This document shows positions 43,665-52,485 of a stretch of 64,000 nt of DNA, piece by piece. The DNA lies in the NCBI GenBank assembly GCA_958347955.1, contig CATVXH010000002.1, positions 1-64,000 of the forward strand, in the 5' to 3' direction. The notes beneath the pieces are model-generated. The model was not told where the DNA came from. It saw only the letters and a list, made by a program, of their open reading frames with translations, and made no database searches. A program made the position numbers and the translations under genes. Every line of letters starts with the position of its first letter. Within the stretch, counting starts at the first letter, position 1. This DNA comes from an uncultured Sutterella sp. GTDB lineage: Bacteria > Pseudomonadota > Gammaproteobacteria > Burkholderiales > Burkholderiaceae_F.

Positions 43665-44898
43665 TTAGAGGAAAATCGCCGAAGCGGCCACGTTCATGAC
43701 AAGCGCCATGAGCATGACAGGTATTGTACGGCGTACGATTTCAAACGGCGTTAATCCGGCGATACCCGAGACAGCGATGATGACACCGGCGATCGGGCAC
43801 ATTGTGCGGGCGATGCCTGCGGACAATTGCATCGGGACGGCCAACACGGCGGCGTTGATGCCAACGCTGGCGGCGGCTTCAGGCAACAGAGGCGAGAAGG
43901 CAAAGAACGCGGCATTGCCGGAACCCGTCACGATCGTGGCGATAACCATAATGGCGAGCATCACAAAGAGCATAACCCAGACACCGGCGCTTTCCATGGA
44001 AGCGGCAGCGGAAATCAACGTTGTGATACCGCCCATCTTGTTCATACCTAATGCGAACAATTCGGCGCAGCAGATCAAACCGACGGTTGATGTGAAGACT
44101 TTACCCATGCCTTCAAAAATCGCTTGAGAGCGTTGGCAGGCTTCCTTGAAGCGGCGGTGTGTGATGAAGTCAACAACAAAAGCGATGAGCAAGGAAACGA
44201 TGATGCCAGTTTGCAGAGAAAGCTTCACTTCGGCGTAGACCATCGGAGAGAAGATGATCAAAAGCACGAGCGGCAGCATCGGCAAAATGGCGTAAAAGGC
44301 AGGGCCGGCGCCTTCAAAAGCCTTTTCAAGATCCTTATCACTGGTCTTAGCGCCGCCCGAACCTACGAGGTTATCGCGACGGTCAAACCAGCGTTGAACC
44401 AAGAAGTGGCCGATAGCCACGGTGGCTATCACGCAAAGGGCGACCGGCAATTGATCTTGCACAAAGTACGTCACCACATCGGTTTGTAACAAGTCTGCGG
44501 CACGCATGGAGTTGGAGGACGAAGGTCCCAAATCCAGGCAGCAGGTCGAGCCGATCACAGCGGCGGCCGAGGCGCGGGAAACGCCGAGCGCGACCAAAAG
44601 CGGATAGACGCTTGCCATGAGCAAAAGCCCGAGACCGACGGCGCTATTGATAAAGAGCGCCATGAATTGACCGACGACATAAGTCACAGCCAAAAGAACA
44701 TACGGAGAACGGATTGCGGACAAAGGTTTCACGCATAATTTAACGAGAGCCTTTGAGGCACCGATTTTGTCCATATAGAAAGAAAAACCCGCAATCAACA
44801 TGATGTTTAAGCCCAATCCCGGAAGGCGGCCAGTAGTTTTTCAGCACACAGTAGGCGACCGCTGCGATCACCAACAGTGTAACGATGACACCAACCAT
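43665..44898 (-). pseudogene. dcuC-like C4-dicarboxylate carrier broken by internal deletion and frameshift
   Basis: The main frame gives 383 residues aligning with DcuC from the third or fourth helix onward ('SPYVLLAVTYVVGQFMALFI', 'VTGSGNAAFFAFSP'), shorter than the usual 460. Upstream, a normal start remains: an ATG at 44896-44898 with GGGAGA before it, reading 'MVGVIVTLLVIAAVAYCVLK' and NYW, just like the DcuC N-terminus. The two parts are in different frames and meet near 44818-44835. About 50 residues (the second helix and a loop) are missing. The parent function is anaerobic C4-dicarboxylate transport. Translation from an internal codon could yield a truncated membrane protein. An assembly error is the alternative. 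Confidence 0.75.
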
Positions 44899-45098
44899 TA
44901 AGATCTCCCAAAATGAGAAAAGAGTTACCGAATCAAATCACTCGATAAAGATTCAACGAGATTGATCTGCAACCTATTTGTCGCCTTTGCTTCACAATTG
45001 AACAAACTTCTGCAAAAAAAAATTCAATAACTAGGATAAATTGCCTATACGAATACAGGTTAAAAGTGTCAAAATGACAACGTTCAAAAGGATTTTTT

Positions 45099-45149
45099 AT
45101 GAAATATTTATTTGTTGCCCTTAACCAGCACCATCATTCGCTTGAGTAG
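45099..45149 (+). CDS. hisL: Histidine operon leader peptide
   Basis: A 16-codon peptide, MKYLFVALNQHHHSLE, with three adjacent histidine codons (CAC CAT CAT), an AAAAGGA Shine-Dalgarno 6 bases upstream and a TAG stop. It sits 175 bases before hisG and just ahead of a terminator. His codons in tandem in a short leader are the signature of ribosome-stalling attenuation. When charged tRNA-His is scarce the ribosome stalls at these codons and the downstream terminator fails to form. Confidence 0.85.
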   Translation: MKYLFVALNQHHHSLE

Positions 45150-45202
45150 TCTCTGGCGAATGGTTGGCTTGCGCCGGAAGACGAAAAGATTCTTTCGGCG
45201 GC
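45135..45202 (+). promoter_or_regulatory. his leader alternative RNA structures
   Basis: CATTCGC/GCGAATG (45135-45141 and 45156-45162) overlaps the His codons and stop, like a pause hairpin. CGCCGGAAGA/TCTTTCGGCG (45172-45181 and 45191-45200) is a second stem. The 3' arm plus two bases (TTTCGGCGGC) can alternatively pair with GCCTCCGAAG of the terminator, giving an antiterminator. The pairing logic is inferred from the sequence. Confidence 0.65.
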
Positions 45203-45235
45203 AACGACCAAAATCCAATCACTGAAATTGAAGAT

Positions 45236-45268
45236 GCCTCCGAAGGAATTTTCGGAGGCTTTTTATTT
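45236..45268 (+). terminator. his operon attenuator
   Basis: GCCTCCGAA/TTCGGAGGC is a perfect 9-bp stem with a GGAATT loop followed by TTTTTATTT. It ends about 55 bases before hisG and no gene ends just upstream, so its role is conditional termination. Confidence 0.88.
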
Positions 45269-45324
45269 CCTCCTCGTTTTTCCGGTTCTAAGGTCGATGA
45301 CTAAATTCATTTAAAGGAAAAACG

Positions 45325-46224
45325 ATGTCTGAAAATTCTCGTTTGCGCATTGCGCTTCAAAAATCAGGACGATTGTCCGAAGACTCTCTGGGGTTGCTCG
45401 AACAGGCGGGCCTCAGGGTTCGCGTCCGTGCTCAAAGACTTATAGCCATTGCTGAAAATTTCCCGGTTGAGGTTCTTCTTGTTCGTGACGATGACATTCC
45501 GGGATTGGTGATGGATGGCACTGTTGATATGGGTATTGTGGGAGAAGGAGTGCTTGAAGAGATGAAGCTCGCTCGTCAAGCCTTGGGCAATGAAGCCTCC
45601 TACACGGTCAAGAGGCGTCTCGATTTCGGCGAGTGCCGTTTAGGGATAGCAATTCCGATGGATATGCCGTGGAAGGGACCGGAAGATTTAAGAGGGCTTC
45701 GGATCGCCACTTCCTTTCCAAATCTTTTGGGACGCTGGATGCGTGAGCAAGCAGTCGATTTCAAGCCTTGTTTGCTGACGGGCTCAGTGGAAATCGCTCC
45801 GAGAGCGGGGCTTGCTGATGCGATTTGCGACCAAATTTCCACCGGCGCCACACTTGAGGCGAATGGACTCAAGGAGGTGCAAACCGTATTTCGATCGAAA
45901 GCTTGCCTTATTGAACGCACGGGTGAGTTTTCTTCCGACAAACGCTTCCTGATGGACATGCTTTTGGCCCGTATTGATGGAATTCTTGAGGCCAGGGGCT
46001 CTAAATACATAATGCTTCACGCCCCGAAGGACAAAATCGAGGAAGTGGTCAAGCTTTTGCCAGGCGCTGAACATCCGACGCTGCTTCCGATGGCCGATGA
46101 TGACTCCAAGATTGTGATGCATATGGTCAGTCGAGAAACGCTTTTCTGGGAAACCATGGAAAAACTGAAAGCCCTGGGGGCAAGTTCCATTTTGGTATTG
46201 CCAATTGAAAAGATGCTTAAGTAA
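45325..46224 (+). CDS. hisG: ATP phosphoribosyltransferase, long form
   Basis: A 299-residue HisG that condenses ATP with PRPP, the first committed step of histidine synthesis. The length and the C-terminal domain (about residues 225-299, 'KYIMLHAPKDKIEEVVKLLP') identify the long, histidine-feedback-regulated form that needs no HisZ. Motifs include 'GIVGEGVLEE' and the PRPP loop 'LTGSVEIAPRAGLADAICD'. AAAGGA is upstream of the ATG. It is first in the operon after the attenuator. Confidence 0.96.
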   Translation: MSENSRLRIALQKSGRLSEDSLGLLEQAGLRVRVRAQRLIAIAENFPVEVLLVRDDDIPGLVMDGTVDMGIVGEGVLEEMKLARQALGNEASYTVKRRLDFGECRLGIAIPMDMPWKGPEDLRGLRIATSFPNLLGRWMREQAVDFKPCLLTGSVEIAPRAGLADAICDQISTGATLEANGLKEVQTVFRSKACLIERTGEFSSDKRFLMDMLLARIDGILEARGSKYIMLHAPKDKIEEVVKLLPGAEHPTLLPMADDDSKIVMHMVSRETLFWETMEKLKALGASSILVLPIEKMLK

Positions 46225-46237
46225 GGAGGATGCAAAG

Positions 46238-47545
46238 ATGTCTATTTTGAAACCGGTGATTTGGGAAAAACTTTCAGAAAAAGAGCAGTCTGAACTGTTG
46301 ATGAGACCGGCTGTGCTTGCCGGGGCCGATATTGCGAAGACGGTTCAGGACATTGTGGCCGATGTGAGAGCGCGCGGTGACTCGGCTCTTCGGGATTATG
46401 CGGCTAAATTTGATAAAGCGACGCTGGACTCTATCCGTGTGGCGGATGATGCCATTGAAGAGGCCGAAGCTCGCTTGCCGCAAGAGATTAAGTCTGCGAT
46501 GAGACTTGCGGTGAAAAACATTGAATCGTTTCACCGAGCTCAGAAACTATCCCCTGTGGTGGTGCAGACGATGCCGGGAGTTTTATGTCGGCAGGTGACT
46601 CACGCGATTGATTCTGTGGGGTTATATGTGCCGGGGGGTACTGCGCCGCTTTTTTCCACGGTCATGATGTTGGCAATTCCGGCCAAAATTGCCGGTTGTC
46701 GGAAAGTGATCTTGATGTCGCCGCCCACAATTGCCGATGAGATTTTGTATGCCGCCAAACTTTGCGGCGTTACTGAGATTTATCAATCGGGGGGCGCTCA
46801 AGCCATTGCCGCCATGGCCTTTGGCACGCAGTCGGTGCCGAAGGTTCTGAAAATTTTTGGGCCCGGCAACGCCTTTGTGACTCAAGCCAAGCGCTTGGTG
46901 AGTGAGTGCGCCGACGGTGCCGCAATTGACATGCCCGCGGGCCCCTCGGAGGTTCTCGTTATCGCGGACTCGGGCGCCGATCCGTCTTTTGTGGCCGCAG
47001 ACCTTCTTTCTCAAGCTGAACACGGAAAAGACTCACAGGTCATTCTTTTGACGCCGGACGCTGATTTTGCCGGGAAGGTCTCTCAAGAAGTTGACAGGCA
47101 GCTGCAAACGCTTCCCCGCAAACCCATAGCGGAAGTGGCGCTATCAATGAGCCGGATCATTGTCGCGGAGGACTTGTCAACCTGCGTGGCGATTTCCAAT
47201 CGTTACGCTCCTGAGCACTTAATTTTGGAAACACGCAACGCGCGGGAATTGGTGGCCGATGTGAGAAATGCGGGTTCTGTGTTTTTGGGCGATTGGTCTA
47301 CGGAAAGTTGTGGCGATTATGCCTCTGGCACCAATCACGTGTTGCCGACCTACGGTTACGCAAAGACTTACAGCAGCCTGGGATTAGCGGATTTTGAACG
47401 TCGCATGACAATTCAGGAGGTTAGCGCTGAAGGCTTAGAGGCTTTGGGGCCTGCTGTGGAGAAATTGGCCGAGGCTGAAAAACTTCTCGCTCATAAGCGT
47501 GCCGCATCTGTGCGATTGGCTAAATTAAAAGGAAGGATGTTATGA
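46238..47545 (+). CDS. hisD: Histidinol dehydrogenase
   Basis: A 435-residue zinc enzyme catalysing the last two oxidations, histidinol to histidine. Family blocks seen: 'LYVPGGTAPLFSTVMML', 'GPGNAFVTQAKRLVS', 'DMPAGPSEVLVIAD', 'LLSQAEHGKDSQ' and 'GTNHVLPTYGYAKTYSSLG'. The ATG at 46238 has AGGAGG 7 bases upstream, so the earlier in-frame codon inside hisG is rejected. It overlaps hisC by 4 bases (ATGA). Confidence 0.97.
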   Translation: MSILKPVIWEKLSEKEQSELLMRPAVLAGADIAKTVQDIVADVRARGDSALRDYAAKFDKATLDSIRVADDAIEEAEARLPQEIKSAMRLAVKNIESFHRAQKLSPVVVQTMPGVLCRQVTHAIDSVGLYVPGGTAPLFSTVMMLAIPAKIAGCRKVILMSPPTIADEILYAAKLCGVTEIYQSGGAQAIAAMAFGTQSVPKVLKIFGPGNAFVTQAKRLVSECADGAAIDMPAGPSEVLVIADSGADPSFVAADLLSQAEHGKDSQVILLTPDADFAGKVSQEVDRQLQTLPRKPIAEVALSMSRIIVAEDLSTCVAISNRYAPEHLILETRNARELVADVRNAGSVFLGDWSTESCGDYASGTNHVLPTYGYAKTYSSLGLADFERRMTIQEVSAEGLEALGPAVEKLAEAEKLLAHKRAASVRLAKLKGRML

Positions 47546-48612
47546 ATCCCTGTGACCTGGTGACTGATTTTGTCAAAACACTTGAGCCTTACGTATCCCC
47601 AATAGACTGTGAGTCTGAATCAATGATTCGGCTCAACGCTAACGAGTATCCGGTGGCGACCAAATTTGAGATGCGGTTTGATTCGCTTAATCGTTATCCT
47701 GAAGTTCAGCCTCGTGAGCTCATTCGGTGCTACGCCGATTATGCGGGAGTAAAACCCGAAGAGGTTTTGGTGACCCGGGGAGCCGATGAAGCGATCGAAC
47801 TTTTGATCAGAACGTTTTGCACGCCATTTAAAGATAGTGTGATTTATCCCGCGCCGACTTACAGCATGTATTCGATCAGTGCGAAGACGTGTGGGATTAA
47901 CGTAACGGAGGTGGCCCCCGGAGATAATCTGAATTTGGATATTGAGGGGCTTTGCTCGCAAATTAAGCAAAACAAAAACATAAAAATTGTCTTTTTATGT
48001 CGCCCGAACAATCCCACGGGAGAGTTGGTGAAAAGGGCTGATGTCGAAAAGCTTCTGAGGAGCGCTCAAAACTCAATTGTCGTTATCGATGAGGCTTATA
48101 TCGAATTTTGTATTCAGGATTCAGTTGCCGATCTTTTATCCGTTTACCCCAATTTAGCGATTGTGCGCACGCTCTCAAAAGCGTTCTCATTGGCGGGATT
48201 GCGTTGCGGAATGATATTGGGCAATATCGGAATCATTGAATCGGTTAAAAAGGTGATTGCGCCTTATCCGGTTGCTCAACCGGTGGCCGCGATAGCCGAG
48301 CGATCACTGTCTGAAGGGGGCCTTGCCGCCATGAGGCAACGCGTGGAGGTGATCAAGCGCAACAGGGATTATCTTGTCGCAGAACTCAAGAAGCTCAAAG
48401 CTGTCCGCAGGGTTTATCCGTCAAAGACGAATTTTGTTCTTTTTGAAGTCAAGCAAGCTTCACTTGTCTACCGGCAATTATGGCGCAGGGGGATTGCCCT
48501 AAGGGAGCCCGGGGCCTCGGAGAACACTTTACGCGTTTCCGTAGGCTCAATTGAAGAGTGCCGGGCTTTCATATTCAAACTCACGGCGGTTTTAAGGGAG
48601 ATTGAACCGTGA
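47542..48612 (+). CDS. hisC: Histidinol-phosphate aminotransferase
   Basis: A 356-residue PLP aminotransferase converting imidazole acetol phosphate to histidinol phosphate. It has 'IRLNANEYP', 'RGADEAIELLIRTFC', 'RPNNPTGEL', 'DEAYIEF' and the PLP lysine in 'TLSKAFSLAGLRCG'. The ATG overlaps the hisD stop (ATGA), and the stop overlaps the hisB GTG start, indicating translational coupling. Confidence 0.96.
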   Translation: MNPCDLVTDFVKTLEPYVSPIDCESESMIRLNANEYPVATKFEMRFDSLNRYPEVQPRELIRCYADYAGVKPEEVLVTRGADEAIELLIRTFCTPFKDSVIYPAPTYSMYSISAKTCGINVTEVAPGDNLNLDIEGLCSQIKQNKNIKIVFLCRPNNPTGELVKRADVEKLLRSAQNSIVVIDEAYIEFCIQDSVADLLSVYPNLAIVRTLSKAFSLAGLRCGMILGNIGIIESVKKVIAPYPVAQPVAAIAERSLSEGGLAAMRQRVEVIKRNRDYLVAELKKLKAVRRVYPSKTNFVLFEVKQASLVYRQLWRRGIALREPGASENTLRVSVGSIEECRAFIFKLTAVLREIEP

Positions 48613-49685
48613 AGCCGATGAAAATTTTGTTTATTGATCGGGACGGCACGCTTATCGCTGAGCCCGATGACTTTCAAGTCGACTCGTTTGAGAAGTTCCG
48701 TCTTGAACCCGACTGCATCGCGGCGCTGCAGAGATTGCGTGACGCGGGGTGGGAATTTGTGATGGTGTCCAATCAGGACGGATTGGGCAGCGACAGCTTC
48801 CCATTCAAAAATTTTGAAGGGCCTCAAAATTTGCTTCTTCAAATTTTGCAATCGCAAGGAATTTGTTTTCGGCAGGTTCTTATTTGTCCGCATAAACCGC
48901 AAGACAACTGCGAGTGCCGGAAACCGAAAATTGGATTGGTGAAACCCTATTTATATTCCGGTTGCTTGGATAAGGAAAAATCCTTTGTGATCGGTGATCG
49001 TTTAACAGATGTGGAGCTTGGCCGCAATATGGGGCTTAGAGCCTTTCTTTACGATAAAGAGACAATGGGATGGGGGAAAATCGCTCAGGAAATATTGGCT
49101 CTTTCCAGCGTGCGTCATTCTTTGGTTGAACGAAATACGAAAGAGACACAAATCCGTGTTTTTGTGAATCTGGACGATTTCTTCCCCAGTGAAATCAATA
49201 CCGGCATTGGATTTTTCGATCACATGCTTAATCAAATCGCCACCCACGCCGGCATCGGTTTAAAAATTCAAGCTAAAGGTGATCTTCAGGTCGATGATCA
49301 CCACACGATCGAAGATGTGGGGCTGGCGTTGGGGGAGGCACTCAAAAAAGCGCTGGGAGATAAAAGGGGAATTGGTCGTTTTGGGTTTGTGCTGCCGATG
49401 GACGAGTGCCTCGCGCAGTGCGCGCTGGATTTGTCCAATCGCCCCTATTTAGTCTTTGACGCCCAGTTTAAGTATCAAAAAGTCGGAGATATGTCGACGG
49501 AAATGGTTGAACACTTTTTCCGTTCACTTTCTCAAACCCTTGGTTGCACTCTGCACTTGAAAACAACCGGAGACAATGATCATCATCGGGTGGAAAGCCT
49601 TTTTAAGGTCTTTGCCCGCGCACTCAGACAGGCTCTTGAGATTAAAGGCAACGAAGTGGTTTCTTCCAAGGGGGTGCTTGAATGA
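48609..49685 (+). CDS. hisB: Bifunctional histidinol-phosphatase / imidazoleglycerol-phosphate dehydratase
   Basis: A 358-residue fusion. Residues 1-165 are a HAD phosphatase with 'FIDRDGT' (8-14), 'VSNQDGLG' and the zinc loop Cys93, His95, Cys101, Cys103. Residues from about 170 are the dehydratase with 'GFFDHMLNQIATH', 'DDHHTIED' (229-236) and 'NDHHRVESLFK'. They act at steps 8 and 6. I use the GTG at 48609 because GGGAG is 8 bases before it; the ATG 9 bases later would be too far. The sequence is very close to enteric HisB in layout, unusual for betaproteobacteria. Confidence 0.95.
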   Translation: MKPMKILFIDRDGTLIAEPDDFQVDSFEKFRLEPDCIAALQRLRDAGWEFVMVSNQDGLGSDSFPFKNFEGPQNLLLQILQSQGICFRQVLICPHKPQDNCECRKPKIGLVKPYLYSGCLDKEKSFVIGDRLTDVELGRNMGLRAFLYDKETMGWGKIAQEILALSSVRHSLVERNTKETQIRVFVNLDDFFPSEINTGIGFFDHMLNQIATHAGIGLKIQAKGDLQVDDHHTIEDVGLALGEALKKALGDKRGIGRFGFVLPMDECLAQCALDLSNRPYLVFDAQFKYQKVGDMSTEMVEHFFRSLSQTLGCTLHLKTTGDNDHHRVESLFKVFARALRQALEIKGNEVVSSKGVLE

Positions 49686-50296
49686 AAAAAATAGTGATTT
49701 TAGATACAGGATGCTGCAATTTAACTTCGCTTCTGTCGGCCGTCAGGCGTCTTGGCATTGAACCTCTAGTGACCTCTTTGCCTTCTGAGGCGGCCGATGC
49801 CGAGCGTTTGTTTTTGCCGGGTGTCGGGACCGCATCGGCCGCCATGCGGCAATTGCAGAAAAGGGGATTGAGCGAAAGTATTTCAAGCGCCCGTTGCCCG
49901 GTTTTGGGAATTTGCCTCGGCATGCAGCTTTTAGGCGCGGAAAGCGAAGAAACGGGCGGCGTCAAAATGCTTGACGTGGTGCCGGGCAAAGTGGGCAAAC
50001 TCAACGTGGGCGAACTGACTTTGCCTCACATGGGTTGGAACCGTGTGCAGGTTTGTAAAAAGGATCCTCTTTTTCGTGGACTCGATAATGTGCCGGGGGA
50101 CTATTTTTATTTTGTGCACAGTTATGCCTATCCCGTCAGTGACTTCACGATCGCCGAGACGACATATGGCGAAACTTTTTCAGCCGCGATCCGTTGCAAG
50201 AACTTTTGGGGCGTGCAGTTTCACCCGGAGCGCTCGGGCGCGGCGGGCGCGAGGCTGCTGAGAAATTTCATTGAGGTGTGTGATGAGACAGTCTAG
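49682..50296 (+). CDS. hisH: Imidazole glycerol phosphate synthase, glutaminase subunit
   Basis: A 204-residue class I glutamine amidotransferase that feeds ammonia to HisF. The nucleophile is in 'VLGICLGMQLLG', and the His/Glu pair in 'GVQFHPERSG'. The N-terminal 'ILDTGCCNLTSLLSAVRRLG' is typical although 'GCCN' replaces the usual 'GxGN'. It overlaps hisB by 4 bases and hisA starts inside its end. Confidence 0.95.
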   Translation: MKKIVILDTGCCNLTSLLSAVRRLGIEPLVTSLPSEAADAERLFLPGVGTASAAMRQLQKRGLSESISSARCPVLGICLGMQLLGAESEETGGVKMLDVVPGKVGKLNVGELTLPHMGWNRVQVCKKDPLFRGLDNVPGDYFYFVHSYAYPVSDFTIAETTYGETFSAAIRCKNFWGVQFHPERSGAAGARLLRNFIEVCDETV

Positions 50297-51047
50297 CGGC
50301 ATTATCGCCTCCGTTGATCTAATCGAAGGTTCGGTTGTAAGGCTTCAGCAGGGTGACTATGAACGAAAAACCCGATATAGCGTTGATCCGTTGGAGCAAC
50401 TTTTGCTCTATCAGAAAGACGGCGCTCAATGGCTTCATATTGTGGATTTGGATGGGGCACGAAATCCGTCTCATCGTCAGTGCGCATTGATAGCCGGTTT
50501 GGTTCGAGCGCTTAAAGCATCGGTGCAAGTCGGCGGAGGCGTAAGAAGTGAAGAGGATGTTCGCGCGCTGCTGAGGGCGGGTGTCGCTCGAGTGGTTGTT
50601 GGCTCTGTTGCGGTCAATGATCCGCAAATGGTCCGGGACTGGTTTAAAAAGTTTGGAGGCGAGCGTCTGGTGATTGCACTGGATTGCCGAACGGATGCCG
50701 ACGGCAGGGCTTTCGTGGCAACCAACGCGTGGAAAAAATTGTCCCCGGTGACTGTTGATGAAATGATCTCAAAGTATCTGGACTGCGGTCTCAGACACGT
50801 GTTGTGCACGGATGTCGGCAAAGACGGGCTACTTAATGGCAGCAATGTGCGGCTTTATCAGACACTTGCGCAAAAGTATCCGGACGTCTGCCTGCAGGCC
50901 TCGGGTGGCATTGGCTCTCTTGAAGATGTTCGTGCGGTGGCGCGCAGCGCAGCCGACGGCATCATCATCGGCCGGGCGTTGTTGGAGAAAAAATTTACGG
51001 TTAAGGAGGCCATCGAATGTTGGCAAAGCGCATCATCCCCTGTTTAG
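50283..51047 (+). CDS. hisA: Phosphoribosylformimino-5-aminoimidazole carboxamide ribotide isomerase
   Basis: A 254-residue beta/alpha barrel isomerase. The N-terminal acid is in 'ASVDLIEGSVVRLQQGDY', and the phosphate sites in 'VQVGGGVRSEEDVRALL' and 'ASGGIGSLEDVRAV'; the catalytic Asp half-barrel repeat is 'CTDVGKDGLLNGSN'. The ATG at 50283 lies within the 3' end of hisH with GAGG upstream. A TTG 12 bases earlier is possible. It overlaps hisF by 31 bases. Confidence 0.95.
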   Translation: MRQSSGIIASVDLIEGSVVRLQQGDYERKTRYSVDPLEQLLLYQKDGAQWLHIVDLDGARNPSHRQCALIAGLVRALKASVQVGGGVRSEEDVRALLRAGVARVVVGSVAVNDPQMVRDWFKKFGGERLVIALDCRTDADGRAFVATNAWKKLSPVTVDEMISKYLDCGLRHVLCTDVGKDGLLNGSNVRLYQTLAQKYPDVCLQASGGIGSLEDVRAVARSAADGIIIGRALLEKKFTVKEAIECWQSASSPV

Positions 51048-51793
51048 ATGTCAAAGACGGAGTGGTGGTAAAAGGGGTGAAATTCAGAAATCATGAGGTA
51101 ATGGGAGACATTTTGTCCTTGGCGAGACGCTACTGCGATGAAGGCGCCGATGAATTGGTCTTTTATGACATTACGGCATCTTCGGACGGACGTTCCGTGT
51201 CCAAAGATTGGGTGCGTCGTGTGGCCGAGCAAATCGACATTCCTTTTGCGGTCGCCGGTGGCATCCGCAGCGTCGCCGAGGCCGCGCAGATCCTTTCAAA
51301 AGGCGCGGATAAGATTTCAGTAAATTCACCCGCTTTGGCCAATCCCTCGTTGATTACTGAATTGGCCAATGAATTTGGAGTGCAGTGCGTGGTGGTGGGT
51401 ATTGACTCATGGTATGACGATGAAACCGGTGACTACTGGGTCAATCAATTTACCGGTGATGAAAATAAAACACGCCGTACGCGCTGGAAAACATTGGATT
51501 GGGTTAGGGAAGTCCAATCGCTGGGCGCGGGTGAAATCGTCTTAAACATGATGAATCAAGACGGCGTGCGTCGCGGCTACGACATTGAGCAGTTGAGAAA
51601 GGTTCGTGAAGTTTGTCGCGTGCCTCTTATCGCCTCGGGAGGAGCCGGCGCCAGGGAGCACTTTTTAGAAGCGTTTCGCGATGCGGGTGTTGATGGCGCG
51701 CTGGCTGCTTCCGTTTTTCACAAAAAGATTTTATCAATCGGCGATTTAAAAACCTGGCTTATCGGCCAAGGAATTGAAATGCGCCCGGTATAA
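51017..51793 (+). CDS. hisF: Imidazole glycerol phosphate synthase, cyclase subunit
   Basis: A 258-residue barrel that makes imidazole glycerol phosphate and AICAR. Catalytic Asp is in 'IPCLDVKDGVVVKGVKF', second Asp in 'LNMMNQDGVRRGYD'. Phosphate loops 'VAGGIRSVAEA' and 'ASGGAGAREHF' are present. 'GIDSWYDDETGDYWVNQFTG' replaces a variable loop. It begins inside hisA (AAGGAGG at 51002-51008, 8 bases before the ATG). Confidence 0.96.
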   Translation: MLAKRIIPCLDVKDGVVVKGVKFRNHEVMGDILSLARRYCDEGADELVFYDITASSDGRSVSKDWVRRVAEQIDIPFAVAGGIRSVAEAAQILSKGADKISVNSPALANPSLITELANEFGVQCVVVGIDSWYDDETGDYWVNQFTGDENKTRRTRWKTLDWVREVQSLGAGEIVLNMMNQDGVRRGYDIEQLRKVREVCRVPLIASGGAGAREHFLEAFRDAGVDGALAASVFHKKILSIGDLKTWLIGQGIEMRPV

Positions 51794-51806
51794 GGAGTAT
51801 TTGGAA

Positions 51807-52436
51807 ATGCTCACAAAAGAAGCTATTGAACAATTGGATTTTGAGAAAGTTGATGGGCTGCTGCCTGCCATTGTGCAAAACGCGGTTTCCGGCCGTGTGC
51901 TGATGTTGGGTTATATGAATCGGCAGGCTCTTGAGAAAACGCTGCAGACAGGACTGGTGACTTTTTGGTCACGGTCGAAAGGCAGACTTTGGACCAAGGG
52001 TGAAACCTCTGGAAATTTCCTTAATTTAGTGGATATTGGCACAGACTGTGATAATGACAGCCTTTTAATCTTGGCGCGGCCTCAAGGGCCGACTTGTCAC
52101 TTGGGCAGGGAAAGCTGCTTTGGTGAACTGGCACCGTCGCTTGAGTTCATAGCCAAGCTCGAACAAATTCTTTCCGATAGGAAAACGGCATCTCCGGAAA
52201 GTTCGTACACGGCTTCACTATACGCCAAGGGCACCAAGCGGATTGCCCAAAAAGTCGGAGAGGAGGCGGTGGAGACGGCTTTGGCGGCAACCGTTCACAA
52301 TCGCCAAGAGACTATTGATGAGGCCTCTGATTTGGTTTATCACCTGCTTGTGCTTTTACAGCAGGAAAATCTCGACTTGTCGGCCATTGCGCAAAACCTC
52401 AAACGCAGACACGAGAAAAAAGACCAAAAAGCGTAA
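51807..52436 (+). CDS. hisI: Bifunctional phosphoribosyl-AMP cyclohydrolase / phosphoribosyl-ATP pyrophosphatase
   Basis: A 209-residue HisIE fusion performing steps 2 and 3. The cyclohydrolase half has 'LMLGYMNRQALEKTLQTG', 'FWSRSKGRLWTKGETSGN' and the zinc/metal motif 'TDCDNDSLLILARPQGPTCH'. The pyrophosphatase half has 'GTKRIAQKVGEEAVETALAA' and 'EASDLVYHLLVLL'. ATG chosen because AAGGAG is 9 bases upstream; it starts 14 bases after hisF. It ends the operon; no clear terminator follows. Confidence 0.95.
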   Translation: MLTKEAIEQLDFEKVDGLLPAIVQNAVSGRVLMLGYMNRQALEKTLQTGLVTFWSRSKGRLWTKGETSGNFLNLVDIGTDCDNDSLLILARPQGPTCHLGRESCFGELAPSLEFIAKLEQILSDRKTASPESSYTASLYAKGTKRIAQKVGEEAVETALAATVHNRQETIDEASDLVYHLLVLLQQENLDLSAIAQNLKRRHEKKDQKA

Positions 52437-52485
52437 ACGCCCATGCTCGGTCGCAGATTAAGTTTGGCAGATTCTGCTTAAATTG

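Noticed and set aside
44760..44816. Complete short dicarboxylate carrier starting at the TTG at 44816
   Set aside because: There is no ribosome site there, and a proper start with matching N-terminus exists upstream in another frame, so a broken gene explains the data better.
49002..49247. Minus-strand small frame inside hisB
   Set aside because: Opposite to the conserved HisB junction with no start signals; shadow frame.
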